Below, piece by piece: positions 22,229 through 30,875 of a DNA stretch of 34,801 nt. Source of the stretch: a bacterium (GTDB lineage: Bacteria; Patescibacteriota; Minisyncoccia; Minisyncoccales; GCA-002788555); assembly GCA_021158595.1 (NCBI GenBank), contig JAGGUF010000079.1, forward strand, positions 1-34,801, written 5' to 3'. Position numbers and translations under genes: made by a program. Under the pieces are notes generated by a model that ran no database searches, was not told where the DNA came from, and was given only the letters and a program-made list of their open reading frames with translations. The first letter of the stretch is position 1, and every line of letters begins with the position of its first letter.

Positions 22229-23944
22229 ATGAGACTTGATATTCTTAGACATTCTTTATCTCATATCTTGGCTTACGCTGTCCAGGAACTATATCCGGGA
22301 ACAAAATTTGGTCTTGGCCCTGCTATTGAAAATGGGTTTTATTATGACTTTGAATTGCCCTCCCCTATTTCAGAAAATGATTTGTCAAAAATTGAAAAGA
22401 GGATGCACCAGTTAGTCAGAAAAAACATCAGATTTGAGAAAAAAGTTATCTCTAAAGAAGAGGCGGAAAGAATATTTAAAGACCAACCCTACAAGTTAGA
22501 ACTAATTAAAGAAATACCTGGGAAAACTGTCTCTATTTATCAGAGTGGAAATTTTGTTGATCTATGCAAAGGACCTCATATTAAATCCACAAAAGAAATT
22601 GATCCTTATGGATTTAAATTAACCAAGATAGCCGGTGCCTATTGGAAGGGAGATGAGAAAAATCCAATGCTTACCCGGATCTATGGATTGGCATTTGAAA
22701 CCAAAAAAGAACTTCAAAATTTTATTGAAAGACAAAAAGAGATGGAAAGGCGAGATCATAGAATATTAGGCAAGAAATTAGAACTGTTCATTTTTGATGA
22801 AGAAGTGGGAGCCGGACTTCCTATCTGGCTCCCCAAAGGAGCAATTTTACGAAAAATTATAGAAGATTACCTATATCAAGAACTAACCAACCAAAACTAT
22901 CATTGGCTCTCAACTCCTCATATTGGTAAAAGAGATTTATTTCAAAGATCTGGCCATTTAGACTTTTATAAAGAAGATATGTATTCCCCGATTGAAATTG
23001 AAAAGGAAAAATACTATCTAAAGCCAATGAATTGTCCCTTTCATATCAAGGCCTATCAGTCAAAAGTTAGAAGTTATCGCCATCTGCCAATAAAATATGC
23101 TGAATTTGGAACAGTTTATAGATACGAAAGATCTGGAGTTTTACATGGACTAACCAGGGCAAGAGGCTTTACTCAGGATGATGCCCATATTTTCTGCACT
23201 CCTGAACAATTGAGTGAGCAATTACTAAAAATTCTAAAATATGGCCTCAAGACCCTGAAGACCTTTGGCTTTAAGGATTACAATATTTATTTATCTACTC
23301 GTCCCAAAAAATATGTGGGCACTCTAAAAAATTGGAAAAGAGCCACCAACTCTTTAAAATATGCCTTAAATAAACTAAACCTCAAATATCAAATTGATCC
23401 AGAAGGAGGGGTTTTTTATGGACCGAAAATTGATATTAAAATCAAGGATTCTTTGGGTAGACTTTGGCAATGTACCACCATTCAGGTTGATTTTAATCTA
23501 CCAGAAAAGTTTGAACTGAACTACATTGATAGAAAAGGAAAAAAGCAAAGACCAATTATGATCCATCGGGCTCTTATTGGTTCAATTGAGAGATTTATTG
23601 GGGTTTTACTGGAACACTATGCTGGGGCTTTACCCTTATGGTTATCTCCAGAACAAATCTGGGTAATTCCAGTGGGCTCTGGTAATAAAAAATATGCCAA
23701 AGAGGTTGATGAAAAACTTACAAAACAGGGCTTTCGATCTAAATTAAAAGATGAAAATGAAACCGTTTCCAAAAAAATCAGAGAAGGAGAAATCCAAAAA
23801 ATCCCTTATCTTTTGGTAGTGGGAAACAAGGAAGAAAAGTCAAAATCAGTACGGGTGCGCAAACGAGAAAAGGGAGACATTGGTGAAATAAAAATTGAGA
23901 GATTTATTAAAACGATTAACAAAGAAACTGAGAAGAAATTATGA
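22229..23944 (+). CDS. thrS: threonyl-tRNA synthetase lacking the TGS domain
   Basis: ThrRS charges tRNA-Thr and edits mischarged serine. The 571-residue protein starts directly at the N2 editing domain, with HSLSH (H8, H12) and CKGPH (C113, H117). The usual TGS domain of about 60 residues is absent. The class II catalytic domain has zinc ligands Cys269 (MNCP), His320 (DDAH) and His446 (IHRA), with QDDAHIFC and GPKIDI motifs, then the anticodon domain. AAGG five bases before the ATG supports the start. Its stop overlaps the next ATG as ATGA. Confidence 0.96.
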   Translation: MRLDILRHSLSHILAYAVQELYPGTKFGLGPAIENGFYYDFELPSPISENDLSKIEKRMHQLVRKNIRFEKKVISKEEAERIFKDQPYKLELIKEIPGKTVSIYQSGNFVDLCKGPHIKSTKEIDPYGFKLTKIAGAYWKGDEKNPMLTRIYGLAFETKKELQNFIERQKEMERRDHRILGKKLELFIFDEEVGAGLPIWLPKGAILRKIIEDYLYQELTNQNYHWLSTPHIGKRDLFQRSGHLDFYKEDMYSPIEIEKEKYYLKPMNCPFHIKAYQSKVRSYRHLPIKYAEFGTVYRYERSGVLHGLTRARGFTQDDAHIFCTPEQLSEQLLKILKYGLKTLKTFGFKDYNIYLSTRPKKYVGTLKNWKRATNSLKYALNKLNLKYQIDPEGGVFYGPKIDIKIKDSLGRLWQCTTIQVDFNLPEKFELNYIDRKGKKQRPIMIHRALIGSIERFIGVLLEHYAGALPLWLSPEQIWVIPVGSGNKKYAKEVDEKLTKQGFRSKLKDENETVSKKIREGEIQKIPYLLVVGNKEEKSKSVRVRKREKGDIGEIKIERFIKTINKETEKKL

Positions 23945-24333
23945 TTATTACCAAATTTAAAGATTTTAAAGAGATTAAAAATTTTTTAACAAAAAAAGAA
24001 GAAATAGGAATTGTATCCTGTAATACCTGCGCCCGAATATGCAAAACAGGAGGCCAACAGGGAATGAAAAAAGTAGCCAGAAAATTGAAAAAACAAGGAT
24101 ACAAAATTGAGGAATCTATCCTGGTGCCTGCGTGCTGTAGTGTGAAACTTTTAAAAAAATTCAATTTTAAATCAAATACCTTATTGGTGCTTGCCTGCGA
24201 TGCGGGAGTAGCAGCCCTGAAATATCTTTTCCCTAACAAAAAAATTGTTCCTTGTCTTAAGGAAATGGGAAATGGATTCTATACCGAAAAGGGGAAATCT
24301 ATTTTGATAAATCCTCTCTTATCTTCTAAATAA
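23941..24333 (+). CDS. Cys-rich MetV/MTHFR-C-like protein
   Basis: The 130-residue product has a CNTCARICKTGG cluster (Cys27, Cys30, Cys34), then PACC (Cys65, Cys66), LACDAGV (Cys86) and PCLKEMGNG (Cys105). This pattern resembles the zinc-binding methylenetetrahydrofolate reductase C-terminal/MetV domain, which in acetogens partners MetF. No MetF is in this window. It overlaps thrS by four bases and precedes miaB by one base, so it is co-translated with tRNA charging and modification enzymes. Its function here is unknown; a metal- or Fe-S-binding role is plausible. The family assignment is from motif memory only. Confidence 0.6.
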   Translation: MIITKFKDFKEIKNFLTKKEEIGIVSCNTCARICKTGGQQGMKKVARKLKKQGYKIEESILVPACCSVKLLKKFNFKSNTLLVLACDAGVAALKYLFPNKKIVPCLKEMGNGFYTEKGKSILINPLLSSK

Positions 24334-24334
24334 A

Positions 24335-25648
24335 ATGAAGTATTTTATTATCACCTATGGATGCCAGATGAATAAAAGCGATTCGGAAAGAATCGCTGCT
24401 ATTTTAGATAAGGCAGGATATAGTTCTACCCCTAAAATAAAAGAGGCTGGTTTGATAGTGGTTAATATGTGCTCGGTAAGACAGTCAGCCGTAGATCGGA
24501 TCTATGGATTGGTGCCCCAATTGAAAAAACTAAAAGAAAAAAATCCTAAATTAAAAACAATTCTAACCGGTTGCATCCTAAAAGAGGATAGGAAAAAATT
24601 TGAAAAAATATTTGATTTTGTCTTGGATAAAAAAGACTTAGCAAACTGGCCAGAAATTATAAAGCAGCCTTCTTGTTATCTATCTAAAAAAGAAAAGTTT
24701 AATAAAAAGGAATATTTAGAGATTAAACCAAAATATAAAAATACCTTTTCTGTTTCTATCCCTATCTCAGATGGATGCAATAATTTTTGCACCTACTGTG
24801 CTGTTCCTTTAACCAGGGGAAGGCTAATTTGTAGAGAACATAAAAAAATAATACAAGAAGCAACAGAAGCAATAAGAAATGGAGCAAAAGAGATCTGTCT
24901 TTTAGGCCAAAATGTAAATGATTATCACTGCCCTGTATGTCCTTCAATTGATTTTGGAGAACTGCTAAAGAAAATAAATGAAATAGATGGTTATTTTTGG
25001 ATCAGATTTATTACTCCCAATCCAGCAGACTTTTCAGAGAAGTTAATTGAAACCATAGCAAAATGCAAAAAGGTAACACCTTATTTAAATCTACCCTTAC
25101 AATCTGGAGATGACGAAATCTTAAAAAGAATGAACAGAAGATACACTGTGAGCCAATATTTGAATCTGGTAAAAAAAATCCGTTCCGCCTTTAAAAAATA
25201 CAGAAAGGGTTTAGAAAGAGAGGTTGCTCTCTCTACAGACATTATTGTGGGCTTTCCCGGAGAAACAAAAAAACAATTTGAAAATACAAAAAGACTAATG
25301 GAAAAAATAAGGTTTGATATGGCTTACATTGCCCAATACTCCCCTCGGCCAGGGACTTTAGCGGCTAAAATGAGAGATAATGTCTCAAAAGAAGAAAAGA
25401 GAGAAAGAGAGAAAATCTTAACTGAGGTTTTAAAGAAAACTGCCTTAGAAAAAAATAAAAAATTTGTAGGAAAAGAAGTTGAGGTCTTGGTTGAAAAAAG
25501 CAAGGATTCTTTTCTAATAGGGAAATCAAGACATTACAAAACAGTAAAATTTCCAAACTCAAAAGATCTAATTGGCAAATTTGTTAAAATAAAGATTACT
25601 GAGGCTATTCCTTGGGGTCTAAAAGGTAAAATTAGAAAGTATGAATAA
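24335..25648 (+). CDS. miaB: tRNA (N6-isopentenyladenosine-37) methylthiotransferase MiaB
   Basis: MiaB is a radical-SAM enzyme that adds a methylthio group to i6A37 of tRNAs. The 437 residues give an N-terminal UPF0004 domain with Cys10 (YGCQMN), Cys46 (NMCS) and Cys80 (TGC) for the auxiliary cluster. The radical-SAM CNNFCTYC motif follows (Cys148, Cys152, Cys155) with the typical AVPLTRGR continuation. A C-terminal TRAM domain closes the protein. It overlaps miaA by eight bases; MiaA makes its substrate. Confidence 0.95.
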   Translation: MKYFIITYGCQMNKSDSERIAAILDKAGYSSTPKIKEAGLIVVNMCSVRQSAVDRIYGLVPQLKKLKEKNPKLKTILTGCILKEDRKKFEKIFDFVLDKKDLANWPEIIKQPSCYLSKKEKFNKKEYLEIKPKYKNTFSVSIPISDGCNNFCTYCAVPLTRGRLICREHKKIIQEATEAIRNGAKEICLLGQNVNDYHCPVCPSIDFGELLKKINEIDGYFWIRFITPNPADFSEKLIETIAKCKKVTPYLNLPLQSGDDEILKRMNRRYTVSQYLNLVKKIRSAFKKYRKGLEREVALSTDIIVGFPGETKKQFENTKRLMEKIRFDMAYIAQYSPRPGTLAAKMRDNVSKEEKREREKILTEVLKKTALEKNKKFVGKEVEVLVEKSKDSFLIGKSRHYKTVKFPNSKDLIGKFVKIKITEAIPWGLKGKIRKYE

Positions 25649-26534
25649 ACTAATTGTTATATTGGGTCCTACGGCTTCGGGAAAAACAGAACTGGGGATA
25701 AAACTTGCCAAAAGGTTCAATGGAGAGATTATTTCTTGCGATTCAAGACAGGTCTTTAAGGAAATGGATATTGGCACCGCGAAACCCAGCCTCAAAGAAA
25801 CCCAGCAGGTTCCCCATCATCTGATTAGCATCGTAAATCCTGATCAAGAATTTAATGTAGCCATTTATAAAAAATTGGCAATTAAGACCATAAGAGAGAT
25901 TCAAAAGAGGAAAAAGATACCTTTTCTTGTAGGTGGCACCGGACTTTACCTTCAGGCCATAGTGGACAATGTTCAATTTCCAAAGGTAAGACCTCACCAT
26001 AAACTAAGAAAGGAACTTGAAAAAATATCTACAAAAGAACTTTTTGAAATTTATGAAAAATTGGACCCAAGAGGAGCAAAAGAAATTGAAAAAGAGAATA
26101 AAAGAAGACTAATAAGAGCGATTGAGGTATGCAAGGTTACAGGAAAACCCTTTTCAGAACAAAAAAAGAAAGGAAAGCCTCTCTTTGAGATTTTACAAAT
26201 TGGGATAAGATTACCAAAAGACGAATTAAAAAAGAGGATAGAAAAAAGGGTAGAAAAAATGTTTAAGAAGGGATTAGAGAAAGAGGTAAAAAAACTATTT
26301 CAAAAATATGGTTTCAATATTCCTCCTATGCAAAGTATTGGATATCAGGAATTTCAAGGATATTTTAAAAAGGAAAAATCAATTAATAAGGTAAAAGAAG
26401 AAATTAAACTTCACACCCTTCAGTTCGCCAAAAGACAAATGACCTGGTTTAAACGAGATAAAAGAATAAAATGGATCACAAACAAAAAGGAGGCAGAAAG
26501 AGTAATTAAAGAATTTTTATCTTCAGATTGTTAG
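25641..26534 (+). CDS. miaA: tRNA dimethylallyltransferase MiaA
   Basis: MiaA transfers the dimethylallyl group to A37, the step before MiaB. The 297-residue protein has a P-loop GPTASGKT (9-16), DSRQVFKEMDIGTAKP (near 35-50) holding the catalytic Asp, GGTGLYLQAI, and RRLIRAIEV. A start within miaB preceded by AGAAAG indicates coupled translation. It ends four bases before the convergent mraY stop. Confidence 0.96.
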   Translation: MNKLIVILGPTASGKTELGIKLAKRFNGEIISCDSRQVFKEMDIGTAKPSLKETQQVPHHLISIVNPDQEFNVAIYKKLAIKTIREIQKRKKIPFLVGGTGLYLQAIVDNVQFPKVRPHHKLRKELEKISTKELFEIYEKLDPRGAKEIEKENKRRLIRAIEVCKVTGKPFSEQKKKGKPLFEILQIGIRLPKDELKKRIEKRVEKMFKKGLEKEVKKLFQKYGFNIPPMQSIGYQEFQGYFKKEKSINKVKEEIKLHTLQFAKRQMTWFKRDKRIKWITNKKEAERVIKEFLSSDC

Positions 26535-26555
26535 ATTGTTATCCCAATAATCTAA
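26531..26555. terminator. hairpin spanning the convergent miaA and mraY stop codons
   Basis: TTAGATTGTT and AATAATCTAA form a 10-bp stem (one G-T wobble) around ATCCC. Both stop codons lie within it. No run of T follows on either strand, so it could be a weak bidirectional terminator or a 3'-end stabiliser. Confidence 0.4.
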
Positions 26556-27603
26556 TGGCTACTCCAATTATTGCAAAAACAACTCCTATTATCCAAAACC
26601 TCATTACAATCTTTGGCTCTTGCCAACCTCGGGCCTGAAGGTGTTGATGAATAGGGGCGGAGAGAAATATTTTCTTTTTTCGAATCTTCTTTGATAAAAG
26701 TTGAAGAATGACCGAACCAGATTCTATCACCAAAAGTCCTCCAATAACAGGCAGAACCAAAACAGAATCAGTTAAAAAGGCAACCACTGCCAGGGTAGAG
26801 GTTAGGGCTAAACTTCCTGTTTCTCCCATATAAAATCTTGCTGGAGGAATATTAAACCACAAGAAGGCAAGAATGGTACCTGTAATAACTCCACAAAAAG
26901 CAGCAAGGTTGATTTGGTTCTGAGCAAAAGCAATCACCCCAAAGGCACCAAACATTGAAGCAAAAGCCCCTCCCGCCAACCCATCCAAGCCATCAATTAC
27001 TCCTCCAGACCAGCAAGCCAACATCACTATCACAAAAAGCAAAATATAAAAGGGACCAATAAAAAAATCACCATTTCCAGGAATATGAATGGTTTTCCAA
27101 TCAAGTTTAAAATAAAACCAGAGGCCTCCAATTAGCCCAATTAGACTCACCATTAAAAACCTTTCTCTAAAAGTAAGGCCCCCAGCAATATATTTTCCCT
27201 TTCCTTTAACCTGAAGGATATCATCAAAGAGTCCTACCAGGGCGGCTGTTATCAGAGAAAACATTGGCAACCAGGTCTGAGAACGAGAAAGAAAATTTAG
27301 TTTCTGAATCCAAAAGAAATCTGGAAAAAAATAAGAAAGCGACCAAAAAAATAAAGCCTCTATTAAGGTAGTGACCCAAATCAAAAGACCTCCAAATCGA
27401 GGAGCAGAGACTTCTTTTTCTTTATGAAGTTTATAAAAAATTTTTGCTTCCTTACCATCGATGGTTTTGGTTCTCACACTCTTCCGCCAAAGTTTGTGTC
27501 GATAAAGAAAGTTGGTCAAAGCAGGAGTAGAAAAAACCGCTAAGACACTTCCTACTACCGTTAGAAAAAAGACCTTAATTACATTAATAGCAATTGGCTC
27601 CAT
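26539..27603 (-). CDS. mraY: MraY-like phospho-N-acetylmuramoyl-pentapeptide transferase (divergent)
   Basis: MraY makes lipid I on the cytoplasmic membrane face. The 354-residue polytopic protein has about ten membrane segments and the family motifs: FDD (Asp127, Asp128), GVIDGLDGLAGG (Asp204, Asp207), FYMGETGSLAL (259-267) and APIHQH (317-321). Two differences stand out. The catalytic-site Asp of the usual MGDxGS is Glu261, and the usual HHH triplet is HQH. Another prenyl-phosphate sugar transferase is the main alternative, but the neighbouring dacA supports a peptidoglycan role. Confidence 0.88.
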   Translation of the reverse strand: MEPIAINVIKVFFLTVVGSVLAVFSTPALTNFLYRHKLWRKSVRTKTIDGKEAKIFYKLHKEKEVSAPRFGGLLIWVTTLIEALFFWSLSYFFPDFFWIQKLNFLSRSQTWLPMFSLITAALVGLFDDILQVKGKGKYIAGGLTFRERFLMVSLIGLIGGLWFYFKLDWKTIHIPGNGDFFIGPFYILLFVIVMLACWSGGVIDGLDGLAGGAFASMFGAFGVIAFAQNQINLAAFCGVITGTILAFLWFNIPPARFYMGETGSLALTSTLAVVAFLTDSVLVLPVIGGLLVIESGSVILQLLSKKIRKKKIFLSAPIHQHLQARGWQEPKIVMRFWIIGVVFAIIGVAIRLLG

Positions 27604-27607
27604 ATCC

Positions 27608-28558
27608 TTACTGCCATATATAGGCAGTCTTTAGCCAGTTATAAAGTTGTTCTGACTTCTGAAGTCGTTCGCCAATACCTACCCCTAAAATAACTATTAC
27701 TATATTTCCTTTTACCTTTCCAAAGGGCTTGCCTACCAAAATCATAGTCTCTCCAGCATCTTCAGTATATCCGGTTTTTCCTCCCAAAATTCCTTCTTTA
27801 TCAAGAAGGGTCCTGGCTACATTCCGAGGATGATGTGGAATCTCTCTTCCAGAAGGATCCTTTCCAATCACATCTTTCTCTTTTGTTCCCAGAATCTTCC
27901 AAATAAGAGGATAGTTTTCAATAGAATATTCTGTCATTTTGGCTAACTCATAAGCAGAAGACAAATTATTATTGTGATCCTCTTCATCCAGTCCATGAGG
28001 ATTTACAAAGGAAGTATTTAAAAGTCCAATCTCTTTGGCCTTTCCATTCATTGCTCTTACAAACTTTCTTTTCCCCATTACCTCTGCCAAAGCAGAAGCA
28101 GCATCATTACTTGAAACCAAAAGCGAAAGGTCAAGTAGTCCTCTAATGGAAATTCGCTCTCCTACCGATAACCTTCCTGACTCTCCCAATGTCTGAACTG
28201 CCTCTCGGCTTATTGTAACCTCTTTATCTAAAGTATAATTATCAATTACCACCATTGCTGTCATTATCTTAGCCAGAGAGGCAAAGGGTAGTCTTTCATT
28301 AATATTTTTCTTGTACAAAATCTTTTCTTTTCCCTCAGGAGTAAAAAGAACGGCAATGCCTGCCTTCTCGCCTAAGTTTATTTCTGGTTCTTGAGGATTT
28401 CGAATCGGAAAAGACTCTGCCCTTTCTCCCCCACCCTGTTCTTTCAAAACCACTTGATTTACTCCTCCCTCCTTTTTCTCTCCAAAAGGAAAAAAGACAA
28501 AAAGTAAGATAAAAAGAATAATTAAAAGGAGAATAATAAGAATAGATATCCTTCTCAT
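27608..28558 (-). CDS. dacA: D-alanyl-D-alanine carboxypeptidase (S11, PBP5-type)
   Basis: This enzyme trims terminal D-Ala from peptidoglycan stem peptides. An N-terminal signal anchor (about 5-24) and a Pro/Gly/Glu-rich linker precede the S11 domain with S94-L-A-K97, S149-S-N151 and K261-T-G263. There is no C-terminal PBP5 domain, and the protein stops shortly after the catalytic domain at 316 residues. It is packed four bases before mraY and lies 19 bases after pgk. Confidence 0.95.
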   Translation of the reverse strand: MRRISILIILLLIILFILLFVFFPFGEKKEGGVNQVVLKEQGGGERAESFPIRNPQEPEINLGEKAGIAVLFTPEGKEKILYKKNINERLPFASLAKIMTAMVVIDNYTLDKEVTISREAVQTLGESGRLSVGERISIRGLLDLSLLVSSNDAASALAEVMGKRKFVRAMNGKAKEIGLLNTSFVNPHGLDEEDHNNNLSSAYELAKMTEYSIENYPLIWKILGTKEKDVIGKDPSGREIPHHPRNVARTLLDKEGILGGKTGYTEDAGETMILVGKPFGKVKGNIVIVILGVGIGERLQKSEQLYNWLKTAYIWQ

Positions 28559-28577
28559 AGATCTTATTTTCTAGATT

Positions 28578-29612
28578 TTAATCTTTTAAAACCTCCAATC
28601 CAGGCAATCTTTCATTTCCTAAAAACATAAGCATTGCTCCTCCACCAGTGGAGAGAAAATTAAATTTCTTTTTAAGATGATATTTCAATATGGCAAGAAG
28701 GGTTTCCCCTCCTCCTGCTATCTTAAAACCTTTATTTCTTGAAATTGCTTCTGCTATTGCCTTTGTGCCTTTAGCAAATTCCTCTTTTTCAAAACATCCC
28801 AAGGGTCCATTCCAAACTATTGTTTTGCCTTTTAAAATTATTCCTTTAAATCTGTTTATAGTTCTGGGACCAATATCCATGTTCTCTCTAAAATCAGAAG
28901 GCAAATAGAGTTTGGGGTGAGAAAAATTGATATTACGGGCTATCTTTCCCCCTACAAGAACATAATCAGCAAGGGAAAGAAATCTCTTAATTGCCGGAAG
29001 TTTTGTTTTTATCTTTACTCCTCCAAAAACACCCACAAGGGGCCTTTTGGCATTTTTCAATACATAGGTTAAAACTTTGATCTCTCTCTCAAGCCAAAGC
29101 CCGGCATAACTGGGTAAAAACCTGGGAATCCCCACAATGGAACAATGACTTCGATGGCAAACCCCAAAGGCATCATTCACAAAAATATCTGCCAATTCTG
29201 AGAGTTTTTTTGCAAATCCTAAATCATTTTCCTTCTCTTCTTTATAAAATCTTAAATTCTCTAAAACAACTATCTCTTTGGGCTTCATCTTTCTTATTTC
29301 TCTCTCTATCCTTTCTCCGATACAATCATTTAAGAATTTTACCTTTCTTTTTAATAACTTCTCTAATCTCAAGGCAACAGGACCTAAGGTATATCTTTTA
29401 AGATCTTTTTCAGATTTTGGATTAGGTCTGTCTAAGTGGCTGATTAAAATTATCTTTGCCTCCTTTTCAAGTAAATACCTTATGGTAGGAACAATAGTGC
29501 GAATCCGGTAATCATCTAAAATCTCCCCTTTACTTCCCAAAGGACAATCAAATCCTGCTCGAACCAAAACAGAACTTCCTTTTTTAATCTTTGCCTCTTT
29601 AAGGGTTTTCAT
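28578..29612 (-). CDS. pgk: phosphoglycerate kinase, compact and divergent
   Basis: PGK interconverts 1,3-bisphosphoglycerate and 3-phosphoglycerate with ATP formation. Family motifs are clear in order: SHLDRPNPK, VLENLRFYKEE, VNDAFGVCHRSH, GGVKIKTKL, VWNGPLGCFE, and STGGGAMLMFL near the C-terminus. At 344 residues it is about 50 shorter than usual. The substrate-loop motif, usually RxDFN, reads R18-A-G20-F-D22, and the usual GGGD is GGGE. It begins one base after the PfkB-family kinase stop. Confidence 0.93.
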   Translation of the reverse strand: MKTLKEAKIKKGSSVLVRAGFDCPLGSKGEILDDYRIRTIVPTIRYLLEKEAKIILISHLDRPNPKSEKDLKRYTLGPVALRLEKLLKRKVKFLNDCIGERIEREIRKMKPKEIVVLENLRFYKEEKENDLGFAKKLSELADIFVNDAFGVCHRSHCSIVGIPRFLPSYAGLWLEREIKVLTYVLKNAKRPLVGVFGGVKIKTKLPAIKRFLSLADYVLVGGKIARNINFSHPKLYLPSDFRENMDIGPRTINRFKGIILKGKTIVWNGPLGCFEKEEFAKGTKAIAEAISRNKGFKIAGGGETLLAILKYHLKKKFNFLSTGGGAMLMFLGNERLPGLEVLKD

Positions 29613-29613
29613 A

Positions 29614-30603
29614 TCAAAGAGGATGTCTTTTTATCTTTACTCTTCCAAACCTCCAGATAGATTCATTCCTATTTAAAAGCCCATTCTTTGCGCCGAATCT
29701 CTGAAGACAAGAAACAGCATTAGCAGAACCAAACTGAATAGCGTATTCAATATCATTAGGTCTTTTAATAAGGCCAGTAACAAAACCTGAACCAAAGGCA
29801 TCCCCACAACCCGTCCGATCTACTACTTTTTTTGCTTTTAATACTCCACTCTCATACAAATAATTTCCATCTGAAACCACCACACCCAAAGGACCCTTTG
29901 TCATCACTACAATCCCTTCAACCCACTCATCCAGGGTTTTAAAGATTTCTCTTTCTTTATGATAGGGCAATCTTGTGGCCAAGGAAGCCTCCTCTTGATT
30001 TAAAATTAAGACATCAATAAAATTAAGCAGTCTTTTTAGTCTCTTTTGCGGAAGAGAAAGTTGGGAGTTGCCTGGATTTACTGCTATTTTTATATGGTTT
30101 TTCCGGGCAAACCTCAAAATAGGTTCAAAGATTTTTACCAACCTTCCTGAAAGGGGGGCAAGATAAAACCACTTCGCCTTAAGTTTCTCCCAAGGAATGC
30201 TTTTCTTTTGTAAATCTTCTGATGCTCCCCGGTAGGCAAGTACAGTCCGTTCATTTGGGCTGGAAAGAATCACTGAATAATTGGTGTGATGTCTTTTACT
30301 AAAAAAAAGAAAATCAGTAGAAATTCCCTTTTCTTTCAGTTGTTCTTTGATTTGTCTTCCTATAATATCCTCTCCAACCATTCCACAATAAGCCACCTTA
30401 AATCCCTGGTTTTTAAAGGTAAAAGCAGTATTTGTTCCTCCGCCTCCACTTAAAAACTCTATTTCTTCCACCGGAATTTTTGAACCCAGGGAGAGACAAA
30501 GTCCTTTTCCAGTAAAAAATTTCTTTTCCTTTCTAACCTTAAAACTTCTGCTTTTCAAAAAAACATCCTGGGTAGCCGAACCAAAGGTGATAATATCAAA
30601 CAT
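29614..30603 (-). CDS. PfkB-family carbohydrate/nucleoside kinase
   Basis: PfkB-family enzymes phosphorylate sugars or nucleosides. The 329-residue product starts MFDIITFGSATQDVF, has GGGGTNTAFTF in the N-terminal sugar-binding region, and the ATP-site signature DRTGCGDAFGSGFVTGL with the catalytic Asp in GCGDAF. I chose the ATG at 30603; an upstream extension of 18 codons is encoded by the end of a repeat element and has no family similarity. The substrate is undetermined: ribokinase-, adenosine kinase- or fructokinase-like are possible. It is tightly linked to pgk. Confidence 0.9.
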   Translation of the reverse strand: MFDIITFGSATQDVFLKSRSFKVRKEKKFFTGKGLCLSLGSKIPVEEIEFLSGGGGTNTAFTFKNQGFKVAYCGMVGEDIIGRQIKEQLKEKGISTDFLFFSKRHHTNYSVILSSPNERTVLAYRGASEDLQKKSIPWEKLKAKWFYLAPLSGRLVKIFEPILRFARKNHIKIAVNPGNSQLSLPQKRLKRLLNFIDVLILNQEEASLATRLPYHKEREIFKTLDEWVEGIVVMTKGPLGVVVSDGNYLYESGVLKAKKVVDRTGCGDAFGSGFVTGLIKRPNDIEYAIQFGSANAVSCLQRFGAKNGLLNRNESIWRFGRVKIKRHPL

Positions 30604-30875
30604 ATAATTGCTAACCAATTTGGTAACGGTTTGATTGTTATTATCTCCCTCCCCCACCTATATCCTTCCTCTCCCAGAGGGAGAGGGAGGAGAAGGAGGA
30701 AGCCCCGCCTACATCCTCTCAGATCCTCGCCTGTATCCTCCCCCTCCCAAAGAGAGGGGGGAGGAGTAAGGAGGGGATTCCCCAAAATCCTCCCCCTCCC
30801 ACAGGGAGGGGAGGATTAAGGAGGGGGAGGGTCTATTTTTTATTTCGTTACGGAATTGATTGGATAGTAGATCAA
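30604..30875. repeat. composite palindromic repeat element (locus G)
   Basis: The left end AATTGCTAACCAATTTGGTAAC is the conserved terminus, immediately upstream of the PfkB-kinase ATG. The middle holds three CT/AG palindromes, including CCTCCCCCTCCCAAAGAGAGG and CCTCCCCCTCCCACAGGG types. The right end, read inward, is TATCCAATCAATTCCGTAAC, an imperfect inverted copy of the left. It fills the whole gap to ligA. Confidence 0.75.

Noticed and set aside
30555..30819. Open frames on both strands across the repeat element at locus G
   Set aside because: They encode Pro/Ser/Arg/Gly-rich peptides dictated by the CCTCCC/GGGAGG palindromes and show no family similarity.
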